Assembly (NCBI GenBank): GCA_040878345.1
Contig: JBBDML010000018.1
Location: 248,001 to 312,000 of the forward strand
Source of the DNA: ZC4RG35 sp040878345
GTDB lineage: Bacteria; Actinomycetota; Acidimicrobiia; Spongiisociales; ZC4RG35
Length of the DNA: 64,000 bases
Direction of reading: 5' to 3'
Shown here piece by piece: positions 8,529 to 17,508 of the stretch (its first letter is position 1; each line of letters starts with the position of its first letter). A model generated the notes under the pieces. It ran no database searches. It saw nothing but the letters and a program-made list of their open reading frames with translations, and was not told the origin of the DNA. The translations under genes were made by a program, and so were the position numbers.

Positions 8529-8924
8529 TCAAACCGCCTGTCTGGTCTCCACCATGACACAGGCCCCGGCGAGCCAATTGAGCCCGGCCTGGTCGAGAGC
8601 CTCCCCCAAGGGCACCGAGTGGGCGCCGGGCTGGACCCAGACATTCTCGACACCGGCCTCGACGCAATCGGCGATGACCGATATACCTCTCTCGGCGGGG
8701 ATCACCATCACGACGATGGTGGGACGATCGGGGAGATCGGTGACCCGGGGCCAGCAGGGGTCGAGGTCGACCTCGGTCCTCGAGGGGTTTACCGCGTAGA
8801 CCAGGAAACCCTTTCGCTTCAAGTCCCGATAGATGATGCCCCCGTACTTGCCCGGGCTGTCGGTGGCCCCAACCACTGCGAACGATGTGGCCGGGTCTCT
8901 CAACAGATGGTTGAGGTCATTCAT
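8529..8924 (-). CDS. CoA-binding protein (YccU-like)
   Basis: Rossmann-like CoA-binding domain protein of 131 residues, the same fold as the CoA-binding domain of succinyl-CoA synthetase alpha and of acyl-CoA synthetase (NDP-forming). Key stretches are FAVVGATDSPGKYGGIIYRDL (nucleotide loop), VYAVNPSRTEV, and CVEAGVENVWVQPGAHS near the end. These proteins bind CoA but mostly lack a known reaction. The ATG at 8924 begins just before the domain; an upstream GTG at 8948 would add eight residues. It is probably in one transcript with the thioesterase upstream. Confidence 0.85.
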   Translation of the reverse strand: MNDLNHLLRDPATSFAVVGATDSPGKYGGIIYRDLKRKGFLVYAVNPSRTEVDLDPCWPRVTDLPDRPTIVVMVIPAERGISVIADCVEAGVENVWVQPGAHSVPLGEALDQAGLNWLAGACVMVETRQAV

Positions 8925-8964
8925 ACCGGGGTCAACGGTATGACCCACGCTCTGATTTCGGGAA

Positions 8965-9354
8965 TCACGAGAAAGCGACCCTGATCGGGTCGGGGATCGG
9001 AATCGGTTGGCGGCTCGACGGGTCGATGAAGACGATCACCTCACGGCCGGCCACGATGACCTCGCCGTCGGACTGGCGACGAGTGGTGATCCCGATCGTC
9101 ATCGAGGTGCTGCCTAGGCGCTCCACCACAACCGTGGTCTCGAGGACGTCGCCCATGGTCGCTGGGGCCTTGAAGTCGATCTCCATCCGGGCCGCCACCA
9201 TCTCGGCACCGGTGCCCCCCAGGTCGAATCCGCCGAACCCGGCCTCGTCCATCCAATCGGTCACCGCGTCGTCCCAATAGCGGCCGTAATTGCCGTTGAA
9301 CACGATGCCCTGCGGGTCGCAGTCCGAGTACCGGATCTTCTGGGTGGTGGGCAT
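8965..9354 (-). CDS. acyl-CoA thioesterase, hotdog fold (4-hydroxybenzoyl-CoA thioesterase/YbgC type)
   Basis: Single hotdog-domain protein of 129 residues hydrolysing an acyl- or aroyl-CoA. The N-terminus carries the active-site signature YSDCDPQGIVFNGNYGRYWDD, where the Asp in DPQG is the expected catalytic residue and the following N-x-x-Y helix is conserved. It is divergent from hutH with 34 bp between the two starts. Together with the CoA ligase, hydratase and dehydrogenase nearby it fits CoA-ester turnover or rescue of trapped CoA. The exact substrate is unknown. Confidence 0.88.
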   Translation of the reverse strand: MPTTQKIRYSDCDPQGIVFNGNYGRYWDDAVTDWMDEAGFGGFDLGGTGAEMVAARMEIDFKAPATMGDVLETTVVVERLGSTSMTIGITTRRQSDGEVIVAGREVIVFIDPSSRQPIPIPDPIRVAFS

Positions 9355-9388
9355 CCAGGGAAGCTAGCCGTGGCTACCGTCCTCCACC

Positions 9389-10894
9389 GTGGACACCGTG
9401 ATCGTCGACGGCGGCCCCCTCACCCCCCAACAAGTGGTGGCGGTTGCCTACCGCAGGGTCGGCGCCCGTCCTGCCGACGATCTCGCCCGACGTCTGGGCC
9501 CGGCCCGGGCGGTGGTCGAGAAAGCGGTCGACTCGGGAGAGGTGGTATACGGGATCACCACTGGGTTCGGGGCCCTGGCCGGGACTCACATCGGGCGGGA
9601 GCAGACCGAAGCCCTCCAACTGAACCTGCTGCGATCACATGCCAGCGGATCAGGTGAGGCTCTCCCCGACGAGATAGTCAGAGCCATGCTGCTCCTGCGG
9701 GCCCGCACCCTCGCCCAGGGCCACTCGGGCGTCCGCCCCGTGGTCGTCGAGCGCCTGCTCGAGATGCTGGACCGTGACATCCTCCCGATAGTCCCCTCAC
9801 AGGGCTCGGTGGGGGCTTCGGGAGACCTGGCCCCCTTCGCCCATCTCGCCCTTCCTCTGGTGGGGGAAGGATCGGTGCGGATCAGGGGAGCGCGTGCAGA
9901 CGGGGCCGATTCCGGGATCGAGCCGATCCGGCTCCTCACCAAAGAGGGCCTCTCCCTGCTCAACGGAACCGAAGGGATGACCGCGATGGGGGCCATCGGC
10001 CTCGATCGCGCCCGGCATCTGGTGGTGGCCGCCGATGCCGCGGCCGCTCTCAGTGTCGAGGCGTTGATGGGCAGCTCACGACCCTTCCTTCCCGAGATCC
10101 ACGCACTCCGCCCCCATCCCGGTCAGGTGGCGTCGGCGGCACGTATCGCCGCCCTGCTCGAAGGCTCGGGCATTGGAGCCAGTCACGCCGAAGACTTCCA
10201 GCACGCCGTCCAGGACGCCTACTCCCTGCGTTGCGCCCCCCAGGTCCATGGGGCAGTGGCCGACACCCTCGATCACATGGAGGCCGTGCTCGTCAGGGAG
10301 ATGGGGTCGGTGGTCGACAACCCGATCGTGTTCCCGGACACCGGAATGGTGGTCTCCGGTGGCAACTTCCACGGTCAGCCGCTGGCCTTCGCCCTCGACT
10401 TCGCCACCATCGCGGTGTCCGAGCTGGCATCGATCTCGGAGCGGAGGACCGACCGGCTGCTCGACCCTGCCCGTTCACAGGGCCTCCCTGCCTTCCTCTC
10501 CCCCGACCCGGGAGTCAACTCCGGATACATGATCAGCCAATACCTCCAGGCGGCCCTGGTCGCCGAGAACCGGGTGTTGGCCCACCCGGCTTCGGTCGAC
10601 TCGATCCCGACGTCGGGGAGCCAGGAAGATCATGTGTCGATGGGTTGGGGGGCCGGCAAGAAGCTCCTCACCGTGATCGACAACGTGCGACGGGTGATCG
10701 CGGTGGAGCTCTTGTGCGCGGTCCAAGGGATCGAGTATCGGGCACCCCTCCAACCGGCCCCCGCCACCGCCGCGGTGGTTTCCCTGGTCAGAGCCCAAGT
10801 TCCCCCGCTGACCGCCGACCGGTCCCTCTCCGAGGAGATCGAGATCGTGTCCCGGCTCATCGACCAGGGCGCGGTCACCGACGTCATCTCATGA
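9389..10894 (+). CDS. hutH: histidine ammonia-lyase
   Basis: Deaminates L-histidine to trans-urocanate, the first step of the Hut pathway. At 501 residues it has the usual length. The self-cyclising Ala-Ser-Gly triad that forms the MIO electrophile is at about residues 143-145 in GSVGASGDLAPF. Other lyase blocks are YGITTGFGALAGTHI, LLNGTEGMTAMGA, VVDNPIVF and SQEDHVSMGWGAGKKL. The start is the GTG at 9389. The stop overlaps the hutI start (ATGA), so the two are translationally coupled. Confidence 0.96.
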   Translation: MDTVIVDGGPLTPQQVVAVAYRRVGARPADDLARRLGPARAVVEKAVDSGEVVYGITTGFGALAGTHIGREQTEALQLNLLRSHASGSGEALPDEIVRAMLLLRARTLAQGHSGVRPVVVERLLEMLDRDILPIVPSQGSVGASGDLAPFAHLALPLVGEGSVRIRGARADGADSGIEPIRLLTKEGLSLLNGTEGMTAMGAIGLDRARHLVVAADAAAALSVEALMGSSRPFLPEIHALRPHPGQVASAARIAALLEGSGIGASHAEDFQHAVQDAYSLRCAPQVHGAVADTLDHMEAVLVREMGSVVDNPIVFPDTGMVVSGGNFHGQPLAFALDFATIAVSELASISERRTDRLLDPARSQGLPAFLSPDPGVNSGYMISQYLQAALVAENRVLAHPASVDSIPTSGSQEDHVSMGWGAGKKLLTVIDNVRRVIAVELLCAVQGIEYRAPLQPAPATAAVVSLVRAQVPPLTADRSLSEEIEIVSRLIDQGAVTDVIS

Positions 10895-12084
10895 CCGATC
10901 TCTATCTGAGGGGGATCGGCCATCTGACAACACACGATGGCGACCCGGTGACCGATGCGGTGGTGGTCATTGAGGGGGGACGGGTCAGCTACGCCGGGAA
11001 GGCCGGCGATGCCCCCGCCATCGGCGACATCCCCGCCCTGGACTGCGGAGGACGCGCCGTAATCCCCGGCTTCGTCGATGCCCACACCCATCTGGTCTTC
11101 GCCGGCGACCGGGCCGATGAGTTCCGACGTCGGATGGGCGGAGAGCCCTACCAATCGATAGCCGCTGCCGGGGGCGGGATCCTGTCCACGGTCCGGGCGA
11201 CTCGAACCGCCACCGATGAGGAGCTATACCAGCTCGCCGCGGCACGGGTGACCCGGATGATCGCAGCCGGGACCGTCGCCATCGAGGTCAAGTCGGGATA
11301 CGGGCTGGACACAGCCACCGAGGCCAAGTTGCTCGACGTTGCTCGTCGCCTTGGCGATGAGCTGCCGGTCACTGTCAGGACCACCTTCCTCGGTGCCCAC
11401 TCGGTGCCCTCGGAGTATGAGGGGGATCGTGACGGATACATCAGCCTCATCGTCGAGGAGATGCTTCCCGCCATGGCTGGCAGGGCGGACTACTGCGATG
11501 TATTCGTCGAGGAGGGGGTGTTCTCTGTCGACGAGGCCAGGGTGATCTTCGAGGCGGCCGCCGGCTTCGGGCTCAGGGCCCGGGTTCATGCCGAGCAGCT
11601 GGGCCACAGTGGTGGCGCGCTCCTCGCCGCCGAGCTGGGGGCGGCCTCGGCCGACCATCTCGACCACGCCACACCCGATGACGCCGCCGCCCTGGCCGCC
11701 GCCGGTGTCGCCGCGGTGCTGGTGCCTGGGGCCTCCTACACCCTCCGCTCCCAACAGGCGCCGGGACCGATGCTGTGGGCGGCGGGGTGCGTGGTCGCCA
11801 TCGCCACCGACTGCAACCCGGGCACCTCGTACCTGGAGGCGATGGGGCTGGCCATCTCTTTGGCCGTGGTCCAGATGGGCCTGACCGTCGAGCAGGCCGT
11901 ATGGGCCTCCACCAGGGGCGGGGCCCTCTCCCTGGAACTCGCCGACCACGGGATGCTCCGACCGGGAGCCGTCGGAGACCTGGTGGTGTTGGACGCACCG
12001 TCCCCTGGGCACGTCGCCTACCGCCCGGCCACCAACCTGGCCTGGGCCACGGTCAGGCACGGAGCGATCAGCCATCGGGTTTAA
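10891..12084 (+). CDS. hutI: imidazolonepropionase
   Basis: Metal-dependent amidohydrolase of 397 residues that opens the ring of 4-imidazolone-5-propionate in histidine degradation. The metal-binding HTH is at residues 65-67 in GFVDAHTHLVFAGDRADEF. Further family motifs are AAAGGGILSTVRATR, VEVKSGYGL-like IEVKSGYGLDT, FLGAHSVP, HAEQLGHSGG and the IATDCNPGTSYLE loop with its metal-binding Asp. The ATG at 10891 overlaps the hutH stop. No urocanase (hutU) lies between or beside them, so that step must be encoded elsewhere. Confidence 0.95.
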   Translation: MTDLYLRGIGHLTTHDGDPVTDAVVVIEGGRVSYAGKAGDAPAIGDIPALDCGGRAVIPGFVDAHTHLVFAGDRADEFRRRMGGEPYQSIAAAGGGILSTVRATRTATDEELYQLAAARVTRMIAAGTVAIEVKSGYGLDTATEAKLLDVARRLGDELPVTVRTTFLGAHSVPSEYEGDRDGYISLIVEEMLPAMAGRADYCDVFVEEGVFSVDEARVIFEAAAGFGLRARVHAEQLGHSGGALLAAELGAASADHLDHATPDDAAALAAAGVAAVLVPGASYTLRSQQAPGPMLWAAGCVVAIATDCNPGTSYLEAMGLAISLAVVQMGLTVEQAVWASTRGGALSLELADHGMLRPGAVGDLVVLDAPSPGHVAYRPATNLAWATVRHGAISHRV

Positions 12085-12092
12085 TTCAGACG

Positions 12093-13136
12093 ATGGACCG
12101 GATCAAGATCGATGCCTTCCTCGACCGATTCGTGGAGTTCGCTTCCGGCACCACCACCATCGGGCTTCTCGCCGTTGCCGACCGCACTGGTCTCAGCCGC
12201 TGGCTCGGAGCTCAAGACGGTGGCACGGCGGATGAGATCGCCACTGCTACCGGGCTCGACCGGCGCTATCTCCTCGAGATCCTCTCCGGTCTCGCCGCCG
12301 CCGGCGTAGTCGAACATCACGATGGGGTGTTCACGCTGCCGCCAGAACACGCCCTGTTCGTGGCCGATGAGACAAGCCCATACTTCATGGGAGGCTGGCT
12401 CGACATGCTCCCTGCCGTCTTCGGCCAATTGGGCGCCATCAGCCATGCCGCGGTCAACGGCGGCGGGGTCCCCTTTTCCGACTTCGGCCCCGAGTTGATC
12501 AAGGGACTCGACCGGGGCAACACCCCGTCGCAACGGGTCTTCCTCACCAGCAAATGGCTCGCGGCTGTCCCCGGCCTGGTGGACCGGTTGGAATCGGGGA
12601 TCCGGGTGGCCGACATCGGATGTGGGTCGGGGACCGCCGTCATCGAGATGGCGACTGCCTTCCCGGAGTCGATCGTCGTCGGGTTCGACATCTCGGACGA
12701 GTCGTTGACCCTTGCCCGGGAACGCGCCGTCGGGTTGGCCAACGCCGGTTTCGAGAGGGCCGGGGTGGAACAGATCCCGATCGAGCCGGGCTTCGACCTG
12801 ATCACCACCTTCGATGTCATCCACGATCTGGTCGACCCCCTCGGCGGTCTCACCCGCATCCGCCAGGCGCTTCGCCCCCAAGGTGTCTATCTGATGATGG
12901 AGCCGGCCGCCAGCTCCAACCTCGACGACAACCTCCATCCCAGGGGTGCGTTGCTCTACGGAATCTCCACCCTCCACTGCATGACCCAGTCCCTTGCCGA
13001 GGGTGGCGTCGGTCTGGGTGCGGCTTGGGGAGCGCAACGGGCGGTCGAAACGGCCGACCAGGCAGGGTTCGGCTCCATCCAGCCCCTGGATGAGATCAGC
13101 AACCGGTTCTCGGCGTTCTATCTGTTGAGGCCATGA
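12093..13136 (+). CDS. SAM-dependent methyltransferase, O-methyltransferase family with N-terminal winged helix
   Basis: Protein of 347 residues. The N-terminal ~100 residues form a dimerisation winged-helix (TADEIATATGLDRRYLLEILSGLAAAGVV), and the C-terminal Rossmann domain binds S-adenosylmethionine through VADIGCGSGTAV at about 172-183, with the acidic VVGFDIS end of strand 2 and the FDVIHDLVDP motif 4. This architecture is shared by plant-type small-molecule O-methyltransferases and by uncharacterised actinobacterial relatives. It starts nine bases after hutI, so it may ride on the hut transcript. Its substrate is unknown. A palindromic repeat follows its stop. Confidence 0.85.
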   Translation: MDRIKIDAFLDRFVEFASGTTTIGLLAVADRTGLSRWLGAQDGGTADEIATATGLDRRYLLEILSGLAAAGVVEHHDGVFTLPPEHALFVADETSPYFMGGWLDMLPAVFGQLGAISHAAVNGGGVPFSDFGPELIKGLDRGNTPSQRVFLTSKWLAAVPGLVDRLESGIRVADIGCGSGTAVIEMATAFPESIVVGFDISDESLTLARERAVGLANAGFERAGVEQIPIEPGFDLITTFDVIHDLVDPLGGLTRIRQALRPQGVYLMMEPAASSNLDDNLHPRGALLYGISTLHCMTQSLAEGGVGLGAAWGAQRAVETADQAGFGSIQPLDEISNRFSAFYLLRP

Positions 13137-13159
13137 CCGTCATCCGAGCCCTCTTCCCC

Positions 13160-13208
13160 CATGCATTTGTACCGGGTGTCGCTCGGCGCGCCCCTATACA
13201 AATGCATG
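13160..13208. repeat. CATGCATTTGTAT palindrome, copy R2
   Basis: Twelve-bp perfect arms (CATGCATTTGTA at 13160-13171, complement at 13197-13208) around a GC-rich centre containing CTCGGCGCG. It lies between the methyltransferase (plus strand, stop 13136) and the amidohydrolase (minus strand, stop 13221), again a convergent junction. The inner stem is more degenerate than in copies R1 and R3. Confidence 0.85.
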
Positions 13209-13220
13209 CAGAAAAACGGT

Positions 13221-14684
13221 CTACGGCCATCCCTGATGGTGCTCGCGGAACTCCCTCACCTCCTGGACCGTGGTCGGCCCCCAGGTCATGGTGGGAACCG
13301 GGTGATCGACCCGGGCCAGCTCTAGCTCCTCCACGGTGAACCCAACCGGGTCGGTGATCGGGTCGATCCCGTAGAGCCTGGCGGCGTTCCACCCGAGGAT
13401 CTTGGTCTTGGCCCGCTCGGTCAGCGCCGGGTAGCCATGTCGGTCCTGGAGCACCTGAGGGATCTGAAAAGACCTGAACGCCTCGATCTGGCCCTGAGGT
13501 GACCCATAGAAGATGGAGTCTGTGCCCCACAGGATGTTGTCCTCGCCGAACGCCACCAGCAGCTTGCCGATGACATGGGCCGCCTCATCCGGTCTGCGGA
13601 GGAGGTGCCACCAGGTCGACCCCAGCTCGGCGTAGACGTTCTCGCCGGGCCCGACCCCGGCATCGAGCAAGGAGGTGATCAGCCGGTTGACCCCGGAGTT
13701 GGCGGTGCCTTCGGTATACGGCCCCTCGCGGACGGCAACCTCGAAGCCGGAGTGATATACCACGAAGGAGACATCGCGATGGGCGGTCGCCGCCGGTCCG
13801 ATGTCCATCGGTGACCCGTAACGGGTGTTGTTCGACAGTCCCTTGTGGGTGAACAGGATCGGCGTCCCGATCCTCACCAGGTGATCGAGGAAAATGTCGC
13901 CGACCGGGGGGAGGCCCGGGTCGTGATCATCGAGCCACCACCCCATGCCCGATGGGAAGTGGGTGAAGGTCTTCCAACCGGACACCCGGTTCTCGGCAAC
14001 CGTCTTCTCCATCTCGTCGAGCACCGACCCGATGGGGGCGGTCTGGGGCAGCGCCAGGGCGTTGACCACGATGCGCTGGTCACCCGAGAGCGCCTGCACC
14101 AGTTGGCGGGTCTCCTCCATGAGCTCATTGGAGAGGGGGCTGCCCGCGGGGTTGATGGGCAGTCCGGACAGAGCGACCATCGTGGTGTCTGAGCGGACGA
14201 ACAGCTCTTCGAGGAAGTGATTGGTGGCGAAGCAGGCCCTTGGATCGTCCTCCTCGTCACAGCTGGCCTGGGGGAACTGGCTCCCCCAGAACCAGTTCCC
14301 GCGGGTTGAGGGGTCGAGGTCGAACTCGAGGAGGTGGCCCTGGACGTCGAAGACCCACATTGGGGCCCCGATCGCCGCTTTGGCGGCCTCGTTGTCCAGT
14401 CGGGTGGTGGGGTCGAAGGGGTAGAAGCTCCCTATCGGGTACCCGCGGGCCGCCGCCACCGCCTGGTCGACGGCCGCCAGGCAGATCGCCAGTGCGCTGG
14501 CGGAGCGGAGGAACCGGCGCCGGCTCATCCCGGTCCTGGCGATCGCCCGGTCGATCTCGTGGTTGGCCTGGCTGGCCATGGCGAGGCGAATCGGTGTCAT
14601 CGGCTCGGGGTCGTACTCACCATTGGAGCACTGCCCGAAGCTGATGGGGAGACCCGGGTCCTCACCACGCCAGTCGATCGGCAT
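13221..14684 (-). CDS. Tat-exported amidohydrolase-2 family protein
   Basis: TIM-barrel metallohydrolase-like protein of 487 residues. An N-terminal twin-arginine signal (SRRRFLRSASALAICLAAV, near residues 54-72) suggests export of the folded enzyme. That is unusually far in, so a later start may apply, for example the ATG that encodes MTPIRLAMASQ. The usual D-x-H-x-H of strand 1 reads DVQGH here, so the first metal-binding His is replaced by Gln. Later barrel residues are present in ILFTHKG, VVYHSGFE and LWGTDSIFYG. Relatives include decarboxylases and lactone hydrolases of aromatic catabolism. The substrate cannot be assigned. Confidence 0.75.
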   Translation of the reverse strand: MPIDWRGEDPGLPISFGQCSNGEYDPEPMTPIRLAMASQANHEIDRAIARTGMSRRRFLRSASALAICLAAVDQAVAAARGYPIGSFYPFDPTTRLDNEAAKAAIGAPMWVFDVQGHLLEFDLDPSTRGNWFWGSQFPQASCDEEDDPRACFATNHFLEELFVRSDTTMVALSGLPINPAGSPLSNELMEETRQLVQALSGDQRIVVNALALPQTAPIGSVLDEMEKTVAENRVSGWKTFTHFPSGMGWWLDDHDPGLPPVGDIFLDHLVRIGTPILFTHKGLSNNTRYGSPMDIGPAATAHRDVSFVVYHSGFEVAVREGPYTEGTANSGVNRLITSLLDAGVGPGENVYAELGSTWWHLLRRPDEAAHVIGKLLVAFGEDNILWGTDSIFYGSPQGQIEAFRSFQIPQVLQDRHGYPALTERAKTKILGWNAARLYGIDPITDPVGFTVEELELARVDHPVPTMTWGPTTVQEVREFREHHQGWP

Positions 14685-14720
14685 ACCCCGATTCTCGTCG
14701 ACGACGCCGAATAGTGCGCT

Positions 14721-15539
14721 CTATGGGACCAGCTCGGTCAGCCAGCGGGGCACCGACGCCGGGCCCGGTCCTCCGGGGCAGCGCTCGATGTCGCTGAGCA
14801 TCGCCCCGGCAGGGCCGGCGACTGCCATCGGCAGGTCCTGGGGGAGACCACACCTGACCAGGCCGGTTCCCACCCAGACGAACTCCCAGGGCTCAGGGTT
14901 TGGTCCCTGGGAGGTCACGTCGTCGGGATAGGACGGGATCAGCCCGTGACTCTTGGGTAGGGCGAAGTTGGCCTCCGCCAGCCAGCCGTAGGCCGGTGTC
15001 GAGCGGAAGGCGCCAAATGACCCATCGGGATATCTGAAATCGAGGGCATAACCCCCATGATGCTTGGAGGTCCCCGGGATCGAGTACCAGGTGAGCGCCT
15101 CATCGATGGCCGCCGAAGAGGTGCCTACCAGCTTGGAGAGGAATTGGACGCGCTGGGACTCGGGCGATCGGTAGGCCGAGGACACGGTGAAGGCGAGCCC
15201 GGCAGCCCGGGCTTGCTCCCTCAGGACCAGCCAGGCCGCGGCGGCCTGAGGTTGCATCGGCACCCCGGCGACACTGGCCATATCCCCGGACGCGATGGGG
15301 CGGAACACGTATCCCCGCGCCAGGGCCTGTTCCCAGATCCGTTCGTCGACACTCTGGTCACCGGTGATCGGGTAGCGGCCATTGGGCGCTTCGAGATTGG
15401 GGAGGGTGTTCAACATCGCATACTCGTACAGGGCCTGGAATTCGTGCCCGGAGTACTCCGGGTAGGTCTCTCCGGCAGCCATCGCGGGGAGGGCGGTGGC
15501 GATCATGAGCAGGGTCGAGACGAGGCGGGCGGTCTTCAT
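14721..15539 (-). CDS. secreted M15-family (VanY-like) D,D-carboxypeptidase with altered zinc site
   Basis: Exported protein of 272 residues with a signal peptide (MKTARLVSTLLMIATALPAMA). The VanY-type core is present: VSSAYRSPESQ, then SKHHGGYALDF at 158-168, matching the S-x-H-x-x-G-x-A-x-D zinc motif. The third ligand motif, usually E-P-W-H, reads EPWEFVWVG with Glu219 in place of His. The protein may be inactive on peptidoglycan or may use an altered metal site. It lies 30 bp downstream of the DUF2207 gene on the same strand and is probably cotranscribed with lemA-DUF2207. Confidence 0.8.
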   Translation of the reverse strand: MKTARLVSTLLMIATALPAMAAGETYPEYSGHEFQALYEYAMLNTLPNLEAPNGRYPITGDQSVDERIWEQALARGYVFRPIASGDMASVAGVPMQPQAAAAWLVLREQARAAGLAFTVSSAYRSPESQRVQFLSKLVGTSSAAIDEALTWYSIPGTSKHHGGYALDFRYPDGSFGAFRSTPAYGWLAEANFALPKSHGLIPSYPDDVTSQGPNPEPWEFVWVGTGLVRCGLPQDLPMAVAGPAGAMLSDIERCPGGPGPASVPRWLTELVP

Positions 15540-15569
15540 CTGCCGCCCGAATCTAGAGGCGGAGCGGCG

Positions 15570-17507
15570 CTACCAGGCTCCCCCCCCCCCCCCCCCCCCC
15601 CCCACCCCCCCCACCCCCCGGAACCCCCCCCCCCCCCCNNNNNNNNNNCAGCCTCCACCACCACCACCGCCGCCACCACCGCCACCACCACCGGAGAACC
15701 CGCCACCGCCACCGCCCGACGATGACGGGGGGGTGAAGGCCCCGGACAGGGCCGAGGAGAGACCGGCGAAGGCGTTCTCGGTGTGGCCGCCGGAGTAGCC
15801 ATAGTTGCCGAACCAGTAGATCGACGACTGCTGCTCCAGCTCCGGCGGGGCTTGGAGGCGGGCCGTCTCGAGGACCTCCTCGGCGACACCGAAGGCTATG
15901 GCATAGATCAGGAAGCGGTCCCAGAGGTCCAATGAGATCGCCGGAGCCTCCTCGAGACGAGAGAAGTCGGTGAGATAGCGACGGAATGCGGCCCACCTCG
16001 CCGCTTCCAGCGCCCCTTGTGCGGTCCGCTTCACCCGGACCCTTCGGAAGAAGAGGAAGACGACGAGGGCCACCGCGCCGAGGACCATCCCCACCAGCAG
16101 CAGCATCGCGAGCGTCTCGCCCCCTGGTCGGCGTCGGAAGAGGTTGGGGAGGATGAAGAACCCGGCTACCACCAGGCCTATCACTCCCAGACCGAGCAGG
16201 GCGGCCATCTTTCCCCCGCTGTCGTCGATCATGCCGCTCTTGATCAGCGCGGCCCCCACCCGGCTCCTGAAGGTCTGGTAGGTCTCGGCGTTGGCGGCGG
16301 CATCGTCGCGTATCACCTGACGGAACTCGTGCAGGGGCCGGGGGCCTCCCTCGAGGACCCTTCGGACCACGGTGAGCACCGACTGCTCGAAATCACGAAA
16401 GCCGTTCTGCTTGGCCCCAAGACTCAGTACCAGGTCGCTGATGGTCTCACGGCGGAGCCCTCCCCAGGTGGCCTTCTCTACCTGTGAGGGTGTGGCCTCG
16501 ACGGCGCCCTGTCGGATCAGGTCGAACAGGGTGGCGGTGAACTCCTTCTCGTCGACCATTCCCTGTGAGACGAGGCCACCGACCTCGGCCGGAGGGAGCT
16601 CGCTAGGGGGCTCCTGCTCATACTGGCGGTCGTAATCGACATTTGGCTCCTTCCCGTACCGGAAGAAGACAAACCCGCCGATACCGAGGGCGATGGCAAT
16701 AGCCAGGGACCCACCCCCGATCAGACCGGTGCGGAAGGCCCGCGCCGCGTCCGCTTCCTCATCGGCAAATGCGACCTCCTCGGCGAGAATTCGGTCCAAC
16801 CCGTCACCGGCTCGCACCTGGGCGCCGGACGTCGACGCGAGCAGGGCGATGGGGAAGGTGACCCGCATCTCCACCCACTGCTCACTGGGGATCCCCGAGG
16901 CCTGGAGTGACGGGCTCACACCGTCGTCCCCCAGCGACGTGGTGCCATCGACCCCGAATGGATGACCCCAGACCCTCACCTCGCCGGCGGCGGCGACGCC
17001 GGGGAGCTCGAGCCTCGACACCAGCCGGTCCAGCCCCACCGCCCATTGGTCACCCCAGACCTGGAGATTGACGTCGACCACGTCGTCGTAGGCCACCGCC
17101 ACCCCGTTCATGGTGTATCTGAGGATGAAGTACCGGATCTCGTCCTGACTGGCGTGGTGCCAGACGATCCTGACGTATCCAGGTATCGACTCGACCCCGA
17201 AGCTCCCGGGGGGAGAGGTGCACCCGAGGGTGGTGCAGGCACCGCTCTGATAGTCGCCGTCCTCGTCCCCGACCGAGATCACCGAGAGGCTCTCGCCAGG
17301 GCGGAGACGGACATCGCGGTAGGCCCCGGAGAACTGCCCGGAGAACTGAAAGCCGAGGACCTCGGTGATGGCCAGCGATCCGTCGGGGTTGACCGTCACC
17401 GTGACGTCGGCGCTGTCCATCCAGTAGGACTTGGCGACAGCGGGGAGGGCGGGAAGGGCCAGGACTATGAGGAGAGCCGCCCCGGCCAGCAGCGCCCTCA
17501 GCCGCAT
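15570..17507 (-). CDS. DUF2207 membrane protein with glycine-rich tail (interrupted by assembly gap)
   Basis: Predicted membrane protein of the DUF2207 family, almost always next to LemA. It opens with a signal peptide (MRLRALLAGAALLIVLALPALPAVA). A long extracellular beta domain follows, then a transmembrane helix near residue 250 (GSLAIAIALGIGGFVFF), a cytoplasmic segment and a paired helix region near 430-490. The C-terminus is a run of glycines ending GGAW and a stop at 15570, which matches how the family ends. Ten Ns and flanking poly-C tracts interrupt this tail, so its length and even its frame are uncertain. The ATG at 17507 is one base past the lemA stop. Confidence 0.75.
   Translation of the reverse strand: MRLRALLAGAALLIVLALPALPAVAKSYWMDSADVTVTVNPDGSLAITEVLGFQFSGQFSGAYRDVRLRPGESLSVISVGDEDGDYQSGACTTLGCTSPPGSFGVESIPGYVRIVWHHASQDEIRYFILRYTMNGVAVAYDDVVDVNLQVWGDQWAVGLDRLVSRLELPGVAAAGEVRVWGHPFGVDGTTSLGDDGVSPSLQASGIPSEQWVEMRVTFPIALLASTSGAQVRAGDGLDRILAEEVAFADEEADAARAFRTGLIGGGSLAIAIALGIGGFVFFRYGKEPNVDYDRQYEQEPPSELPPAEVGGLVSQGMVDEKEFTATLFDLIRQGAVEATPSQVEKATWGGLRRETISDLVLSLGAKQNGFRDFEQSVLTVVRRVLEGGPRPLHEFRQVIRDDAAANAETYQTFRSRVGAALIKSGMIDDSGGKMAALLGLGVIGLVVAGFFILPNLFRRRPGGETLAMLLLVGMVLGAVALVVFLFFRRVRVKRTAQGALEAARWAAFRRYLTDFSRLEEAPAISLDLWDRFLIYAIAFGVAEEVLETARLQAPPELEQQSSIYWFGNYGYSGGHTENAFAGLSSALSGAFTPPSSSGGGGGGFSGGGGGGGGGGGGGGXXXXGGGGGFRGVGGVGGGGGGGGAW
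15577..15648. other. poly-C low-complexity tract and 10-N assembly gap
   Basis: The plus strand holds runs of C broken by few other bases at 15577-15638, followed by ten Ns at 15639-15648. On the coding strand these are runs of GGG codons, unlike the mixed GGC/GGT glycine codons on the other side of the gap. The bases next to the gap may therefore be assembly or basecalling artefacts. Confidence 0.9.
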
Positions 17508-17508
17508 C

